Counted from the stretch's first letter, positions 43,480-53,177 are shown. The stretch is DNA of 64,000 nt from Henriciella sp. (GCA_017642885.1 JAEPOM010000014.1:1-64000), one strand, 5' to 3'. The notes: generated from the letters alone by a model not told the origin. A program made the numbers and translations.

Positions 43480-43494
43480 TGGCGGAGAGAGAGG
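43480..43494. repeat. attR, within the 3' end of tRNA-Ser
   Basis: TGGCGGAGAGAGAGG, the complement of the last 15 nt of tRNA-Ser including CCA. It matches 32822-32836 exactly; one base further the two copies differ on each side. The tRNA remains complete because the repeat restores its end. Confidence 0.88.
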
Positions 43495-43569
43495 GATTCG
43501 AACCCTCGGAACGCTTGCGCGCTCAACGGTTTTCGAGACCGTCCCGTTCAGCCACTCCGGCACCTCTCC
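43480..43569 (-). tRNA. tRNA-Ser(CGA)
   Basis: 90 nt with encoded CCA and a long variable arm (GAGCGCGCAAGCGTTC), as in class II tRNA-Ser. The acceptor stem GGAGAGG pairs with CTCTCC-type sequence, the anticodon stem ACGGT/ACCGT holds the loop CTCGAAA, giving anticodon CGA. It is the insertion site of the island. Confidence 0.94.
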
Positions 43570-43737
43570 GCGCGGGGATCCCCTAGCGCTGGACGAATAA
43601 CGCATCAAGCCCTGCATTTCATGCGGAAATGGGTTTGACTCAGAAGCGTGTTTGGTGTTTACCCGCGCCTTCATGTCCGCGCCGGTTTCGGCAGCGGCCA
43701 AAGTTTCATTCTTTATGTTCTGAAAAGGACGAGCGTT

Positions 43738-44412
43738 ATGTTCGCGGTCATTAAGACAGGTGGCAAACAATACAAAGTTGCCGAAGGCGATGAAATCGTC
43801 ATTGAGAAGCTCGCTGCGGATGCCGGCGACAGCGTTACGTTCGACAGTGTTCTGATGCTGGGCGATGGCAAGAAGGTCACCATTGGTGAGCCGGTTGTGT
43901 CTGGTGCCAGTGTTGTTGGTACCGTCGCCGAGCAGCGCAAGGGCGCCAAAGTGCTGATCATGAAAAAGCGTCAGCGCAACACCTACCGCCGCAAGAAAGG
44001 TCACCGTCAGCTGGAAACAGTCGTGACGATCGACTCGATCCTGGCGGACGGCAAGAAGGCACCAGCTAAGAAAGCGGCTCCTAAGAAAGAAGCAGCCCCT
44101 GCGAAAGAGGCGGCTCCTAAAGCAACAGCTAAGAAGCCAGCGGCGAAAAAGGACGAGGCTGCTAAGCCTGCGGCCAAGAAGGCGGCCCCTAAGAAGGAAG
44201 CCGCTCCAGCGAAAGCTGACGACCTGACGAAGATGAAGGGTCTCGGCAAAGTGTTCGCTGGAAAGTTGGAAGCGGAAGGCATCACCACTTTTGCGCAGAT
44301 CGCGAAAATGAAGAAAGCCGACGTGGAAGCACTCGAGGAAAAGATCGGCGCTTCCGGAAAGTTTGAGAGCAATGACTGGGTTGCCCAGGCCAAAGAGCTC
44401 GCGAAAGGGTAA
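43738..44412 (+). CDS. rplU: Ribosomal protein L21 with a Lys/Ala-rich and helix-hairpin-helix extension
   Basis: 224 residues from the ATG at 43738 (AAAAGGA upstream). Residues 1-102 are L21 ([17 protein letters not shown] to [16 protein letters not shown]). Then comes a repetitive Ala/Lys/Pro segment ([17 protein letters not shown] type) of about 60 residues, and a C-terminal domain [28 protein letters not shown] like a helix-hairpin-helix. Normal L21 is about 103 residues, so the protein is doubled. Extended L21s occur in alphaproteobacteria. First of the rplU-rpmA pair. Confidence 0.95.
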   Translation: MFAVIKTGGKQYKVAEGDEIVIEKLAADAGDSVTFDSVLMLGDGKKVTIGEPVVSGASVVGTVAEQRKGAKVLIMKKRQRNTYRRKKGHRQLETVVTIDSILADGKKAPAKKAAPKKEAAPAKEAAPKATAKKPAAKKDEAAKPAAKKAAPKKEAAPAKADDLTKMKGLGKVFAGKLEAEGITTFAQIAKMKKADVEALEEKIGASGKFESNDWVAQAKELAKG

Positions 44413-44453
44413 GTTTTCGGCTATAGGCTGAAACGTAAGATTGGAGACCGGAT

Positions 44454-44723
44454 ATGGCTCATAAGAAATCAGGCGGCTCGTCGAAGAACGGACGCGATTC
44501 AAATCCTAAGTACCTCGGCACCAAAAAGTATGGTGGCGAGCACGTAATCCCGGGCAATATCATCATTCGCCAACGCGGAACCAAGACCTATCCGGGTCGC
44601 GGCGTCGGCATGGGCAAGGATCACACCCTCTTCGCACTCGTCGAGGGAAAAGTGGAATTTACGCGCAAGCGCGGCAACCGTCAGTTCGTGTCGGTGACAC
44701 CGCTTGCGGACGCAGCTGAATAG
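44454..44723 (+). CDS. rpmA: Ribosomal protein L27
   Basis: 89 residues, normal length. [21 protein letters not shown] and [16 protein letters not shown] are the L27 signature; the flexible N-terminus reaches the peptidyl-transferase centre. Lies 41 nt after rplU, with GGAG near its ATG, and is followed by a strong terminator at 44767. Confidence 0.97.
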   Translation: MAHKKSGGSSKNGRDSNPKYLGTKKYGGEHVIPGNIIIRQRGTKTYPGRGVGMGKDHTLFALVEGKVEFTRKRGNRQFVSVTPLADAAE

Positions 44724-44766
44724 CGCGACCCAGCATCGGTCGCCGAGGGGTGGCCAAAGAATCCAA

Positions 44767-44796
44767 GGGGAGGCAGGCCACTGCCTCCCCTTTTTC
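44767..44796 (+). terminator. Terminator of rplU-rpmA
   Basis: GGGGAGGCAG and CTGCCTCCCC form a perfect 10-bp stem with a GCCA loop, followed by TTTTTC, 43 nt after the rpmA stop. Confidence 0.95.
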
Positions 44797-44820
44797 TTTG
44801 CCCCCCGACGGAGACCACAA

Positions 44821-45375
44821 ATGAGCAGATCATTTGAATTCAGGTCTGAACGCTTCCTGATGCGCCCACCCGTGGCGCAGGATGCCCGGCAGATCGCGTG
44901 CTGCGTCAATGATGCCGAAATGGCGCGCAATCTCGCGCGACTACCTTATCCTTATGCGCCGGGCGACGCGCTGGACTGGATAGCGTATGCCGACCAAGCC
45001 CGTGAGCGGGGCAGCGAATATGCGTTTGTGATTACGCACGCTGAAGCTGGGGTGATTGGATCGGTTGGCTTCAATCGCACGTCTGGAGAAGCGTGGGAGA
45101 TCGGATATTGGGTCGACAAGGCGGTTCAGGGGCGCGGCGTTGCAACCGAGGCTGCGCGCGCGTTGATCGCCTGGGGCGAGGCAGAGTTTGGAGTCACCAG
45201 TTTCATCGCCGGACACTTTCAGGACAATCCGGCATCCGGGCGGGTGCTTGGTAAGCTGGGCTTCGAACGGGTCGGCGAGAAGATGATGTTTAGTCAGGGC
45301 CGCGGCGGCAGAGATGCGGCGTGGCGGTATGCACTGAGCCTCCAGAGTGATACCGCCATAGGTGCAGCAGGATAA
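44821..45375 (+). CDS. GNAT acetyltransferase (RimJ/RimL-like), copy 1
   Basis: 184 residues from the ATG at 44821 (GGAG upstream). FRSERFLMRPP opens the fold; the acetyl-CoA loop is VQGRGVATEAARALIAWG and DNPASGRVLGKLGFERVG is the typical C-terminal helix-turn. RimJ/RimL-type enzymes acetylate N-termini or amines; the substrate is unknown. A second related GNAT follows 12 nt later, and both share HAEAGVIG/HAEHGVIG and DNPASGRVL, so they look like a tandem duplication. Confidence 0.88.
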   Translation: MSRSFEFRSERFLMRPPVAQDARQIACCVNDAEMARNLARLPYPYAPGDALDWIAYADQARERGSEYAFVITHAEAGVIGSVGFNRTSGEAWEIGYWVDKAVQGRGVATEAARALIAWGEAEFGVTSFIAGHFQDNPASGRVLGKLGFERVGEKMMFSQGRGGRDAAWRYALSLQSDTAIGAAG

Positions 45376-45387
45376 GGGGGGAGGACA

Positions 45388-45945
45388 ATGGCCAATCCGA
45401 TCATATTAAGAACGCAGCGGCTGGTCTTGCGACCACCCCTCCCGCATGACGCCCCTCAGATCGCTGAGCGGATCGGGGTAAAAGCCGTTGCGTGGAATTT
45501 GGGGCGTGCACCGTTTCCCTACCAGCTTTCCGATGCGCAAGACTGGCTCGAGCGGGTGCCCAAAGGCTGGGTCGAGGACACCGCCTATGTGCTGCTCATC
45601 ACGCACGCCGAACACGGCGTGATCGGGTGTGTTGGTCTCGACCTCAAGCCTATGGATGTCTGGGAGATCGGCTACTGGCTCGGCCAGGACTGGTGGGGCC
45701 AGGGCTATGTGACGGAAGCTGCGCAGGCCGTCATGGATTGGGCTGAAACGGAAATGGAGATTCAGCAATTCGCATCCGGGCATTTCACGGATAATCCCGC
45801 ATCTGGGCGTGTTTTGAAGAAGCTCGGCTTTGACCCTTGCGGTGAAGTTGAGCTGTTCGGGCAGGCACGGGGACGAAAAAGCCCGGCCCTTCGCTACACA
45901 AAAGGCACAGATCCCCACCTGGCCTTGCGTATTGCCGCACATTAG
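45388..45945 (+). CDS. GNAT acetyltransferase (RimJ/RimL-like), copy 2
   Basis: 185 residues. LRTQRLVLRPPLPHDAPQIAER, the CoA loop WWGQGYVTEAAQAVMDWA, and HFTDNPASGRVLKKLGFDP are the GNAT elements. About as long as copy 1 and alike in the same segments, yet diverged, so probably an older duplication. Located 15 nt before obgE in the same direction, so the four genes 44821-48134 may form one transcript. Confidence 0.88.
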   Translation: MANPIILRTQRLVLRPPLPHDAPQIAERIGVKAVAWNLGRAPFPYQLSDAQDWLERVPKGWVEDTAYVLLITHAEHGVIGCVGLDLKPMDVWEIGYWLGQDWWGQGYVTEAAQAVMDWAETEMEIQQFASGHFTDNPASGRVLKKLGFDPCGEVELFGQARGRKSPALRYTKGTDPHLALRIAAH

Positions 45946-47006
<1,061 letters not shown>

Positions 47007-47007
<1 letters not shown>

Positions 47008-48134
47008 TGACCGCGAAGGCTCTCGACTCCTTGCGCGCAGCGAAACGGATCGTTGTCAAAATCGGCTCCGCATTGGTGGCTGAGGACGGGCGTGCGCGGC
47101 AGGACTGGCTGAACTCATTGGCGCAGGACATGTCGGCGCATCGCGCCGCGGGTCAGGACGTTATATTGGTCTCCTCCGGCGCGATTGCGCTTGGGCGCGA
47201 CAGACTCGGCCCTGATCGCCCGCGTAAACTGGAAGAAAAACAAGCCGCTGCGGCTCTCGGGCAACCGCTCTTGATGGCGGCGCTCTCAAAAGCGTTCGAC
47301 GCGCATGATGTGCCTGTGGCGCAAGCGCTGTTGACGCTGGACGACACTGAGAACCGGCGTCGTTGGCTGAATGCGCGCGCGACCCTCGAAACCCTTCTTG
47401 GCGCAGGCGCGATCCCTGTGATCAATGAGAACGATTCCGTTGCAACCGACGAAATTCGCTATGGCGACAATGACAGGCTGGCCGCACGGGTGGCCCAGAT
47501 GGTGGGCGCCGATGCGCTCGTATTGCTATCGGATGTCAGCGGTCTCTACACGGCCGACCCAAGAACAGACGGCAATGCCCGCCACATTCCCGTCATCGAA
47601 GAGCTCACCGCAGCGCATGTTGATATGGCGGGCGATATCAATCAGGCAGCGGATGTCGGCAGCGGCGGAATGACGACCAAACTTGCCGCGGCTCGGATTG
47701 CCCAAGGCGCCGGCTGTATGACCGTGATCACGCTCGGAACAGCCCTCAATCCTCTTTCGGTTCTATCAAATGGCGGGTTAGCGACTTTCGTGCTGCCTTC
47801 CATGACGCCTGAGAAAGCGCGGGAGATTTGGCTGCGCGGACATCTCACGCCTGAGGGCACCGTCTATGTAGATGCGGGCGCCGCAACGGCGCTGCGCAGC
47901 GGCGCGAGCTTGCTTCCCGTCGGCGTGACACGCATTGAAGGCCGGTTTGCGCGCGGCGCGGCAGTGGCAATCAAGAATGATGCAGGTCGTCTGATCGGCA
48001 AAGGCATCACGGCCTACGGGGCGGAAGACGCAGCCCGGATCGCGGGATTGCAATCTGATGCAGTGGAGGCGCAGCTTGGTTACCGGGGCCGACCTGCACT
48101 GGTTCACAGAAATGATCTGATCCTCGAAACCTGA
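47007..48134 (+). CDS. proB: Glutamate 5-kinase ProB
   Basis: 375 residues. The amino-acid kinase domain (VVKIGSALVAEDG, VSSGAIALGRDRLG, NENDSVATDEIRYGDNDRLAARVA, SDVSGLYTADPR, GSGGMTTKLAAARIA) and a C-terminal PUA domain (residues about 285-365) make a standard bacterial ProB, which phosphorylates glutamate in proline synthesis and is often feedback-inhibited by proline. Coupled to obgE. proA is not adjacent. Confidence 0.97.
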
Positions 48135-48177
48135 AGCCTTCTTGACTTCTTAAGCCAAGCTCTGCCCATGTGAGCGG

Positions 48178-49629
48178 ATGGATAAATCTCCTCATCTTGC
48201 GGGTCGGATTGGCCTCGTTCTCGGGCCAGGCCTCGCCGCTATCATGTTACTCGTCGGGGCGCCGGAGGGCCTGGCTTTTCCGGCCTGGGCGACAGCGGCG
48301 CTCTTGGTATGGATGGCGATCTGGTGGGCGACGGAGCCGATACCGATCCCCGTGACGTCCTTGTTGCCGTTGATCGTACTGCCTTTGTTTGATGCGGGAT
48401 CGCCCAAACAAATCGGGTCTGGCTATGCCGATCATATCGTTCTTCTCTTGCTCGGCGGATTTATCGTTGCGCTCAGCATCGAGCGGTGGAACCTGCACAA
48501 GCGGATTGCCCTCAACGTGGTATCGGCGGTTGGCGCATCCCCAATGTCGCTCGTGGCAGGGTTCATGATCGCAACCGCTCTGCTGTCCATGTGGATATCG
48601 AATACGGCGACAACCTTGATGATGGTGCCGATTGCGCTGTCTGCCGCTGCGGCTTTGAAAGACGATGATGGGCGCTTCGTCACCGCCCTATTGCTTGGGG
48701 TGTGCTATGCCGCGTCGATAGGCGGGGCCGGTACTCCGATTGGAACCCCGACGAATTTGATCGCGATTGACTGGCTGCAGAACAATGCCGGGGCGAGCAT
48801 CAGCTTTGTCGAGTGGATGAGCTTCGGCATTCCCGCAGTGCTCCTGCTCATTCCCGCGGCCTGGTGGAGTGTTACCCGTGGGCTCGGCAAGATCGAGAAT
48901 AGCGAAGGCGCTATTCTCGAAGTTCGCTCGCAGAAAACAGCGCTTGGCAATATGACCGTGCCGGAACAGCGCGTGGCGATGGTGTTTGCCCTGGTGGCGG
49001 TGCTGTGGGTGAGCCGGCGCTGGACGGTGCAAGGGCTCGAAGCGATTGGGTGGGACACGCTAAGCCAATATAGCGGCGCGCAGGTGGATATGATGATCGC
49101 GATGCTGGGCGCGGTATTGGTTTTCGTCATTCCCGCAGGCGGCGGGCAATCGCGCGCAATCTTGAATTGGACAGAAGCGAGCAAGCTCCCTTGGGGCGTT
49201 TTACTTTTGTTTGGGGGTGGAATCGCGCTTGGGCGGGCAGTTCGCGATACGGGTTTGTCGGCTTGGATCGGTCAGAATCTTGAGCCATTGTCTGTGCTGC
49301 CGCCAATCGTTTTCATCGCTGTTGTGGTTGCGTTGGTGATTTTCCTGACGGAACTGACCAGCAATGTTGCGACGATGACCACGCTTGCTCCAATTCTTGG
49401 GGCATTATCGGTCGCGATAGGCGCAGCCCCTGCGAGCCTGCTCGCACCTGCAGCTGTGGCGGCGAGCTGCGCGTTCATGTTGCCTGTCGCGACCGCTCCA
49501 AATGCGATCATTTACGCAACCGATGAAATCCCGATTGGTAAGATGATCGCGCGCGGTTTGCGCGTGAACCTGATCGGTATTGCGGTGATTACAGCGATAG
49601 GGTTCTGGCTCGCGCCGCTCGTGCTCTAG
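48178..49629 (+). CDS. SLC13/DASS-family sodium-dependent anion transporter
   Basis: 483 residues with about eleven hydrophobic helices. WWATEPIPIPVTSLLP is the DASS signature near the N-terminus; SNTATTLMMVPIALS and the later LTSNVATMTTLAPILG are the two SNT-like sodium/substrate clamp motifs of SLC13 carriers, which import dicarboxylates or sulfate. The substrate cannot be told from sequence. It ends 1 nt before the convergent HPr gene. Confidence 0.9.
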   Translation: MDKSPHLAGRIGLVLGPGLAAIMLLVGAPEGLAFPAWATAALLVWMAIWWATEPIPIPVTSLLPLIVLPLFDAGSPKQIGSGYADHIVLLLLGGFIVALSIERWNLHKRIALNVVSAVGASPMSLVAGFMIATALLSMWISNTATTLMMVPIALSAAAALKDDDGRFVTALLLGVCYAASIGGAGTPIGTPTNLIAIDWLQNNAGASISFVEWMSFGIPAVLLLIPAAWWSVTRGLGKIENSEGAILEVRSQKTALGNMTVPEQRVAMVFALVAVLWVSRRWTVQGLEAIGWDTLSQYSGAQVDMMIAMLGAVLVFVIPAGGGQSRAILNWTEASKLPWGVLLLFGGGIALGRAVRDTGLSAWIGQNLEPLSVLPPIVFIAVVVALVIFLTELTSNVATMTTLAPILGALSVAIGAAPASLLAPAAVAASCAFMLPVATAPNAIIYATDEIPIGKMIARGLRVNLIGIAVITAIGFWLAPLVL

Positions 49630-49630
49630 C

Positions 49631-49930
49631 CTATTTGCAGGCGCATTCCGCGTCTTCTGCGAGTTCGCCAAAGCCGTCTTTGAAAAGGGCTTCGACTTGA
49701 TTCAAGGCGAGCATCGCATCCTCGCCATCGGCACCAATCTCAACCTTGCTGCCGATTCCGGCACCAAGGCAAAGCAGATCCATAATCGAGCGGGCATCCG
49801 CGCTCTCACCTTCATAGCTGACCGTGACAAGCGTCGGTAGGCTCAATGCGAGCTCGGCCAGCTTGGCAGAGGCGCGCGCGTGCAGGCCCTTGCGATTGAT
49901 GATTTCGACGAGGCGAGTTTGCGCGGTCAT
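49631..49930 (-). CDS. ptsH: Phosphocarrier HPr
   Basis: 99 residues. GLHARASAKL contains the phosphorylated His (near residue 17), and ARSIMDLLCLGAGIGSKVEI holds the regulatory Ser and the conserved second helix. The Cys/Glu-rich tail (ELAEDAECACK) is unusual. Overlaps the upstream EIIA gene by 4 nt. With EIIA-Man but no sugar permease, it belongs to the regulatory PTS common in alphaproteobacteria (known from the family). Confidence 0.95.
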   Translation of the reverse strand: MTAQTRLVEIINRKGLHARASAKLAELALSLPTLVTVSYEGESADARSIMDLLCLGAGIGSKVEIGADGEDAMLALNQVEALFKDGFGELAEDAECACK

Positions 49931-50331
49931 TTTGTGCGGCTCATGATTTGCGATCCGATGCGAATATAACGCTTTCCGGCGTCACTAGCGGCCAACACGG
50001 CCTCATCTAGCGTCAGGTCGTTTCTGATCTGGGCAAGATGGATGAGCATGGGCAAGTTTACGCCGCCAATAACATCGATCTTCCCGTCAGCCAGGTTCGA
50101 CAATGCCAGATTGGACGGTGTGCCGCCGAACATATCGGTCAGGATGATCACGCCTTTGCCCTTGTGGCAGGCTTTGACCGTGTCCCGAATCTCATCGCGG
50201 CGCTGATCAATGTCATCTTCCGCTTCAATCGAAAGTGCTTCAAAGGCATCCTGCGGGCCAACGACATGCTCCGCAGCGCGCACTAGTTCCTGCGCAAGTC
50301 TTCCGTGACTGACAACAACGATTCCGATCAT
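49927..50331 (-). CDS. PTS EIIA-Man-type domain protein
   Basis: 134 residues. IGIVVVSHGRLAQELVRAAEHVVG has His9, the expected phosphorylation site, and VIILTDMFGGTPSNLAL is the classic EIIA-Man core. No membrane or IIB/IIC component is nearby, so it is likely the regulatory EIIA that in alphaproteobacteria works with HPr kinase and sensor systems (inference). It precedes ptsH in the operon; hprK is outside the window or elsewhere. Confidence 0.93.
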   Translation of the reverse strand: MIGIVVVSHGRLAQELVRAAEHVVGPQDAFEALSIEAEDDIDQRRDEIRDTVKACHKGKGVIILTDMFGGTPSNLALSNLADGKIDVIGGVNLPMLIHLAQIRNDLTLDEAVLAASDAGKRYIRIGSQIMSRTK

Positions 50332-50448
50332 GGGACCGTTCCATTTGCTCTCGTTTCACTTTGAAGCTGACACTACAAAGATTAACGTCAAGTCAGTTTT
50401 TCAGTATTTGCGGAGCATCCTGGTGTGTTGTGCCTACCAGGTCACGCC

Positions 50449-50895
50449 TCAATGTGACGCCAAGGACGCAAAAAAGTCAGCATAGATTGTATCAGCGTCA
50501 CTTTGCATGAGACCGATCTGAACCTGAATACCTGCGGCTTTCAAGCGGTCTATTCCGCCGCTGCCCTGGGGGTGTGGATCGGGCGTTGCGATGACAACTT
50601 TTGCAATTCCGGCCTCAATCAGGCGCTGGGAACAAGCCGCTTCACTTGTTGATCTTTCTCGACAGGGTTCGAGCGTGACATAGGCCGTACCGCCCGCGGC
50701 GGCCCCAACGGGAACGCGCGAAAGCGCAAGCTGTTCTGCGTGTGGACGTCCGCCATCCCCGGTCGCCGCTTCGCTAAGTAAACGGGCGTCTCGATCCAGG
50801 ATTACGCAGCCAACACTTGGGTTCTTGCCGGTTCGCCCCTGCTGCATTCGAGCCAGTTCCAACGCCCGCGACATATGCATGCGATGCGCACTCAT
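50449..50895 (-). CDS. Stand-alone RibD-like cytidine/pyrimidine deaminase domain
   Basis: 148 residues. MSRALELARMQQGRTGKNPSVGCVI, then HAEQ (zinc-binding His and catalytic Glu), then LEPCRERSTSEAAC with the two Cys, is the zinc deaminase core as in RibD's N-terminal domain. RibD usually has HAEV and a reductase half of about 220 residues, which is missing. It could deaminate a riboflavin precursor or a different pyrimidine. It overlaps the purU stop by 4 nt, so it is the last gene of gpmA-purU-deaminase. Confidence 0.83.
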   Translation of the reverse strand: MSAHRMHMSRALELARMQQGRTGKNPSVGCVILDRDARLLSEAATGDGGRPHAEQLALSRVPVGAAAGGTAYVTLEPCRERSTSEAACSQRLIEAGIAKVVIATPDPHPQGSGGIDRLKAAGIQVQIGLMQSDADTIYADFFASLASH

Positions 50896-51746
50896 TCGAA
50901 CACCACCGTGCGTTTCCCATTGAGAAAGACCCGGCCTTCGGCATGCGCTGTAACGGCGCGCGCCAGCACGCGGGCCTCTATATCCCTGCCAAGTTCTGCC
51001 ATGCGCTCAGGGGACATGCGATGGTCAACGGGGGCGACGTCCTGTGCGATGATCGGGCCCTCGTCCAAGTCTGCGGTAACATAATGAGCGGTCGCGCCCA
51101 TGAGTTTTACCCCGCGTTCGTGCGCCTGATGATAGGGGCGAGCCCCTTTAAAGCTGGGCAAGGCAGAATGGTGGATGTTGATGCAGCTGCCCTCCAACTC
51201 GCGACTGAGTTCGTTCGAAAGGATCTGCATATAGCGCGCCAATACGACGATATCGGCCCCCGAGGTCTCGATTAAGCCCCGTAGCTTCTGTTCCGCTTCT
51301 GACTTGGTATCTTTCGTCACCGGGACATGGTGAAAGGGTAAATCGTGCCGGTCAGCATGCCATTTTGCGTCACTATGGTTAGAAACCACGGCGACGATGT
51401 TTGCTCCCAGCCGCCCGCGGCGGTGGCGGTAGAGCAGGTCATTCAGACAATGGTCTCCCTTCGAGACCATGATCAGCGCGTTTGGACGATCGCTTTCTGA
51501 CCTCAGAGACCACTCAATATCCCGGCGCTCGGCGAGTTTCGAAAACCCGTCTCTGAACGCTGTCTCGTTGAAGCCTTGCTCCGCTTCAAACTTCGCCCAG
51601 ATGAAGAATTTTCGGGTCACCGGGTCGCCAAAATCATGGCTCTCTGTGACGCTCACACGGTGACTGGCGAGCTGGCCCATGACATCGGCCAGAATGCCAA
51701 TTCCATCAGGCGAGGCGGCGCGCAGGATGAACCGCGTCTTGCTCAT
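50892..51746 (-). CDS. purU: Formyltetrahydrofolate deformylase PurU
   Basis: 284 residues. The N-terminal ACT domain (FILRAASPDGIGILADVMGQLASHRVSVTESHDFGD) is followed by a formyl-transferase fold with INIHHSALPSFKGARPYHQA (catalytic Asn and His) and TAHYVTADLDEGPII (catalytic Asp), exactly the PurU active site. It releases formate and THF from 10-formyl-THF. Overlaps gpmA (4 nt, upstream) and the deaminase gene (4 nt). Confidence 0.96.
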   Translation of the reverse strand: MSKTRFILRAASPDGIGILADVMGQLASHRVSVTESHDFGDPVTRKFFIWAKFEAEQGFNETAFRDGFSKLAERRDIEWSLRSESDRPNALIMVSKGDHCLNDLLYRHRRGRLGANIVAVVSNHSDAKWHADRHDLPFHHVPVTKDTKSEAEQKLRGLIETSGADIVVLARYMQILSNELSRELEGSCINIHHSALPSFKGARPYHQAHERGVKLMGATAHYVTADLDEGPIIAQDVAPVDHRMSPERMAELGRDIEARVLARAVTAHAEGRVFLNGKRTVVFE

Positions 51747-52456
51747 GGCAGATCCGGTAGCTCCTTGGCGCGATCCGTGTCGAGATACTCTGCGGAAATT
51801 GGTGTCAACGCAGCGTCCAGATCAATCACCAGCGGATTACCCGTTGGGATTTCCAATCCGGTGATCGTCTCGTCGGCGACGCGGAACAAGTGCTTCACCA
51901 GTGCGCGCAGAGAGTTTCCGTGCGCCGAAATGATCGTGTCTTGCCCGTTTTCCAGAATCGGACGGATGGCGCCGTCCCAATAGGGAAGCACGCGTTCCAG
52001 CGTCAACTTCAGGCTTTCAGCGCCCGGCACAGGCACGCCGCGATAGCGCGGCTCATCCGCCAAATTGTATGGACTATCTGCCGCGAGCGGTGGTGGCGGG
52101 ATATCGTATGACCGGCGCCATATGTGAACCTGGTCCTGGCCATGTTTTTCAGCCGTTTCGGCTTTGTCGAGCCCAGTTAGCCCGCCATAGTGACGCTCGT
52201 TTAGACGCCAGTGCTTTTCGACCGGGATCCAGGCGCGATCCATTGCCGCGAGACTGAGCCACAGCGTGCGAATGGCTCGAGTTTGATAGCTGGTAAAAGC
52301 GAAGGTGGGTTCGAGTCCTTTTTCCTTAAGCAGGACGCCGCCTTTGCTCGCTTCTGCCTCGCCTTTTTCGGTTAGATCGGCATCCCACCAACCGGTAAAA
52401 CGATTTTCCAGGTTCCACTGGCTCTGGCCATGACGCGTGAGAATGAGCTTGGGCAT
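51743..52456 (-). CDS. gpmA: 2,3-bisphosphoglycerate-dependent phosphoglycerate mutase
   Basis: 237 residues from the ATG at 52456; a TTG 3 codons upstream is possible. LTRHGQSQWN with the phosphorylated His9, then NERHYGGLTGLDKAETAEKHG and SAHGNSLRALVKHLF give the dPGM active site. It interconverts 2- and 3-phosphoglycerate. First gene of gpmA-purU-deaminase. Confidence 0.96.
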   Translation of the reverse strand: MPKLILTRHGQSQWNLENRFTGWWDADLTEKGEAEASKGGVLLKEKGLEPTFAFTSYQTRAIRTLWLSLAAMDRAWIPVEKHWRLNERHYGGLTGLDKAETAEKHGQDQVHIWRRSYDIPPPPLAADSPYNLADEPRYRGVPVPGAESLKLTLERVLPYWDGAIRPILENGQDTIISAHGNSLRALVKHLFRVADETITGLEIPTGNPLVIDLDAALTPISAEYLDTDRAKELPDLP

Positions 52457-52591
52457 TGAGTTCAATCCATTAAATATGAGTCTAAACGCGATTGAAGCAG
52501 TGTTCAGGGTCGCGTTTCGCTGGCGGCGTTGCTATCAGAGCAGAGACGGGATTGCTACCCGCCGCTATGGAATTGCCTCAGGAGCAACGCG

Positions 52592-53176
52592 TTGAGAGAC
52601 ATCATCTTCTATCCGCTGATCGCTCTAGTCGTTTTGATCATGGTGATCGCGGGGGTGTACGAAGGTTGGACCCAGCCGAAATGCGGCCCATTTGGCGGGG
52701 CTGAAGGCCCGGCGGACTACAGCCTGATTATTCTCAATGGCGGCGATTTGTGCCGAATGGAAGGTGCGCAAGGGTATGAGCTTGATCTCGACAATGATGT
52801 TCTGACCATACGCGCAGAGGAAACGGCGCTCGTGTCCGGCGTACACGAAAACGCGCATTTTCGACTCGGCCCAGACCTCAAGACCGCCTATTTCGGGCAA
52901 AAATTGAGGATCTCCCTCACTGTGAAGCCCACCGATAGTGGCGGCGCGCAGGCGTTTGAGTTCAATTACTCATCCGGTTTCGTCCGGGATACCGGATGGA
53001 CGCGATTCGATTTGAAGCCCGATTGGGACACTTATACTGCCGAGGTGAACATTCCGCAGAAGGTGCTCGAAGCGCCCGGAGGGTTTGACTATATATCGAT
53101 ACGCCCCGTGGTGCCGGATAAGACCCGCAGCATCGAATTGAGAGAAATTCGGTTCCGAAAGCTCGGCCCGTGGTGA
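52592..53176 (+). CDS. Unknown membrane-anchored protein with a beta-rich outer domain
   Basis: 194 residues from the TTG at 52592, which has GGAG 7 nt upstream; a TTG at 52529 has none. One N-terminal hydrophobic helix (IIFYPLIALVVLIMVIAGVY) is followed by a beta-rich domain resembling a carbohydrate-binding jelly roll (FRLGPDLKTAYFGQKLRISL, FEFNYSSGFVRDTGWTRFDL). Unknown function. Two Cys in the head of the domain may pair. It converges with ecm (1 nt apart). Confidence 0.6.
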   Translation: MRDIIFYPLIALVVLIMVIAGVYEGWTQPKCGPFGGAEGPADYSLIILNGGDLCRMEGAQGYELDLDNDVLTIRAEETALVSGVHENAHFRLGPDLKTAYFGQKLRISLTVKPTDSGGAQAFEFNYSSGFVRDTGWTRFDLKPDWDTYTAEVNIPQKVLEAPGGFDYISIRPVVPDKTRSIELREIRFRKLGPW

Positions 53177-53177
53177 T

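Larger units (their letters stand above)
32822..43494. mobile_element. Integrated island, PICI-like phage satellite with defence cargo
   Basis: About 10.7 kb between two copies of TGGCGGAGAGAGAGG, one of which is the 3' end of tRNA-Ser(CGA). Next to the left copy stands a P4-type tyrosine integrase, followed by AlpA, a Toprim primase, a DUF3987 replication protein, an iteron-like inverted repeat and an orphan P27-type small terminase, the gene order of phage-inducible chromosomal islands. No capsid, tail, large terminase or lysis genes are present. The right half carries DM13, a ParA pair and a SIR2/HEPN-like block with lower GC. Satellite status is inference; the integrated state is well supported. 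Confidence 0.85.

Noticed and set aside
43412-43600. Plus-strand frame across tRNA-Ser
   Set aside because: The translated GIRTLGTLARSTVFETVPFSHSG pattern is a known artefact of reading the complement of a tRNA-Ser gene.
44041-44220. Repetitive Ala/Lys/Pro segment as a DNA repeat array
   Set aside because: It is in frame and part of the L21 extension; protein low complexity explains the repeats.
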